Assembly: GCA_903959115.1 (NCBI GenBank)
Contig: CAJBVU010000348.1
Coordinates: 1-6,635, forward strand
DNA: 6,635 nucleotides
Reading direction: 5' to 3'
Origin: an uncultured Bacteroidota bacterium
GTDB lineage: Bacteria; Bacteroidota; Bacteroidia; NS11-12g; UBA955
This document shows positions 6,484-6,635 of the stretch, one piece after another. Within the stretch, counting starts at the first letter, position 1, and every line of letters begins with the position of its first letter. Under the pieces are notes generated by a model, which saw only the letters and a program-made list of their open reading frames with translations, was not told the origin of the DNA and made no database searches. A program made the position numbers and the translations under genes.

Positions 6484-6500
6484 TTTTTTTGGGAACTGCA

Positions 6501-6528
6501 TTGTTTTACAAATTTCTTTGTATCTTTG
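6501..6528 (+). promoter_or_regulatory. tRNA-Glu promoter (TTG, 17 bp, TATCTTTG)
   Basis: TTG at 6501-6503 and TATCTTTG at 6521-6528 match the Bacteroidota housekeeping promoter (TTG near -33, TAnnTTTG near -7) with a 17-bp spacer. The likely transcription start, around 6533-6536, leaves a leader of only a few bases before the tRNA at 6542. This is the cleanest promoter in the window. Confidence 0.75.
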
Positions 6529-6541
6529 CAGCCCCTTAGAT

Positions 6542-6613
6542 GGCCCGTTCGTCTATCGGTTAGGACGCCAGGTTTTCATCCTGGAAAGAGGGGTTCGACT
6601 CCCCTACGGGCTA
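6542..6613 (+). tRNA. tRNA-Glu, anticodon TTC
   Basis: A full 72-nt cloverleaf. The acceptor GGCCCGT pairs with ACGGGCT, with a G1-U72 wobble. The D stem is GTCT/GGAC. The anticodon stem CCAGG/CCTGG encloses loop TTTTCAT, giving anticodon TTC (GAA and GAG). The T arm is GGGGT-TCGAC-TCCCC by sequence order (stem AGGGG/CCCCT). Discriminator is A; no CCA is encoded. A strong promoter lies just upstream and another tRNA seems to start 11 bases downstream, so this is probably the first gene of a tRNA cluster. Confidence 0.96.
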
Positions 6614-6624
6614 CGAAAATAAAT

Positions 6625-6635
6625 CGCGGGATGGA
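6625..6635 (+). tRNA. Probable 5' end of initiator tRNA-fMet, cut by window edge
   Basis: The last 11 bases, CGCGGGATGGA, match the usual start of bacterial initiator tRNA, including the C at position 1 that leaves the characteristic unpaired 1-72 position. They begin 11 bases after tRNA-Glu, as expected for co-transcribed tRNAs. Only the acceptor strand, positions 8-9 and the first D-stem bases are visible, so anticodon and fold cannot be checked. Confidence 0.5.

Noticed and set aside
6484..6500. rsfS terminator at the T run after its stop
   Set aside because: No stable stem precedes the T run; only a 3-bp ACG/CGT pairing is possible.

Overview
The window looks like chromosomal DNA of a member of the Bacteroidota, possibly a Chitinophagales, Sphingobacteriales or Saprospirales relative; the sequence does not allow a finer call. 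The evidence is a gene ending in a type IX secretion (T9SS) C-terminal sorting domain, a promoter of the Bacteroidota type (TTG, 17 bp, TAnnTTTG) in front of tRNA-Glu, no clear Shine-Dalgarno sites, and a tRNA-Gln / prs / L25 order that I recall from this phylum. No phage, transposon, integrase or CRISPR array is visible, and no stretch over 300 bases lacks a gene.

Layout, left to right. Positions 1-24 hold what looks like the right half of a strong terminator cut by the window edge. From there to about 6075 every gene reads on the minus strand. In transcription order these are birA (biotin-protein ligase), a DUF1800 protein, a DUF1501 protein with an N-terminal Tat-like signal and a C-terminal T9SS sorting domain, tRNA-Gln(TTG), prs (ribose-phosphate pyrophosphokinase) and rplY (ribosomal protein L25, CTC type). 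Diverging from birA on the plus strand are rsfS (ribosomal silencing factor), tRNA-Glu(TTC) behind a clear promoter, and the first 11 bases of what is probably initiator tRNA-fMet at the right edge.

Most of the window is housekeeping: translation (L25, RsfS, tRNAs), PRPP supply (Prs) and biotinylation (BirA). The unusual part is the DUF1800-DUF1501 pair, separated by only 3 nt and so almost certainly made together. DUF1501 appears to be addressed first to Tat and then to T9SS. DUF1800 carries no recognisable export signal. This suggests an uncharacterised surface or secreted two-protein system, possibly exported as a complex. A second oddity is an extra segment of about 30 codons in the C-terminal part of birA, containing a 7-bp inverted repeat and resembling an in-frame insertion.
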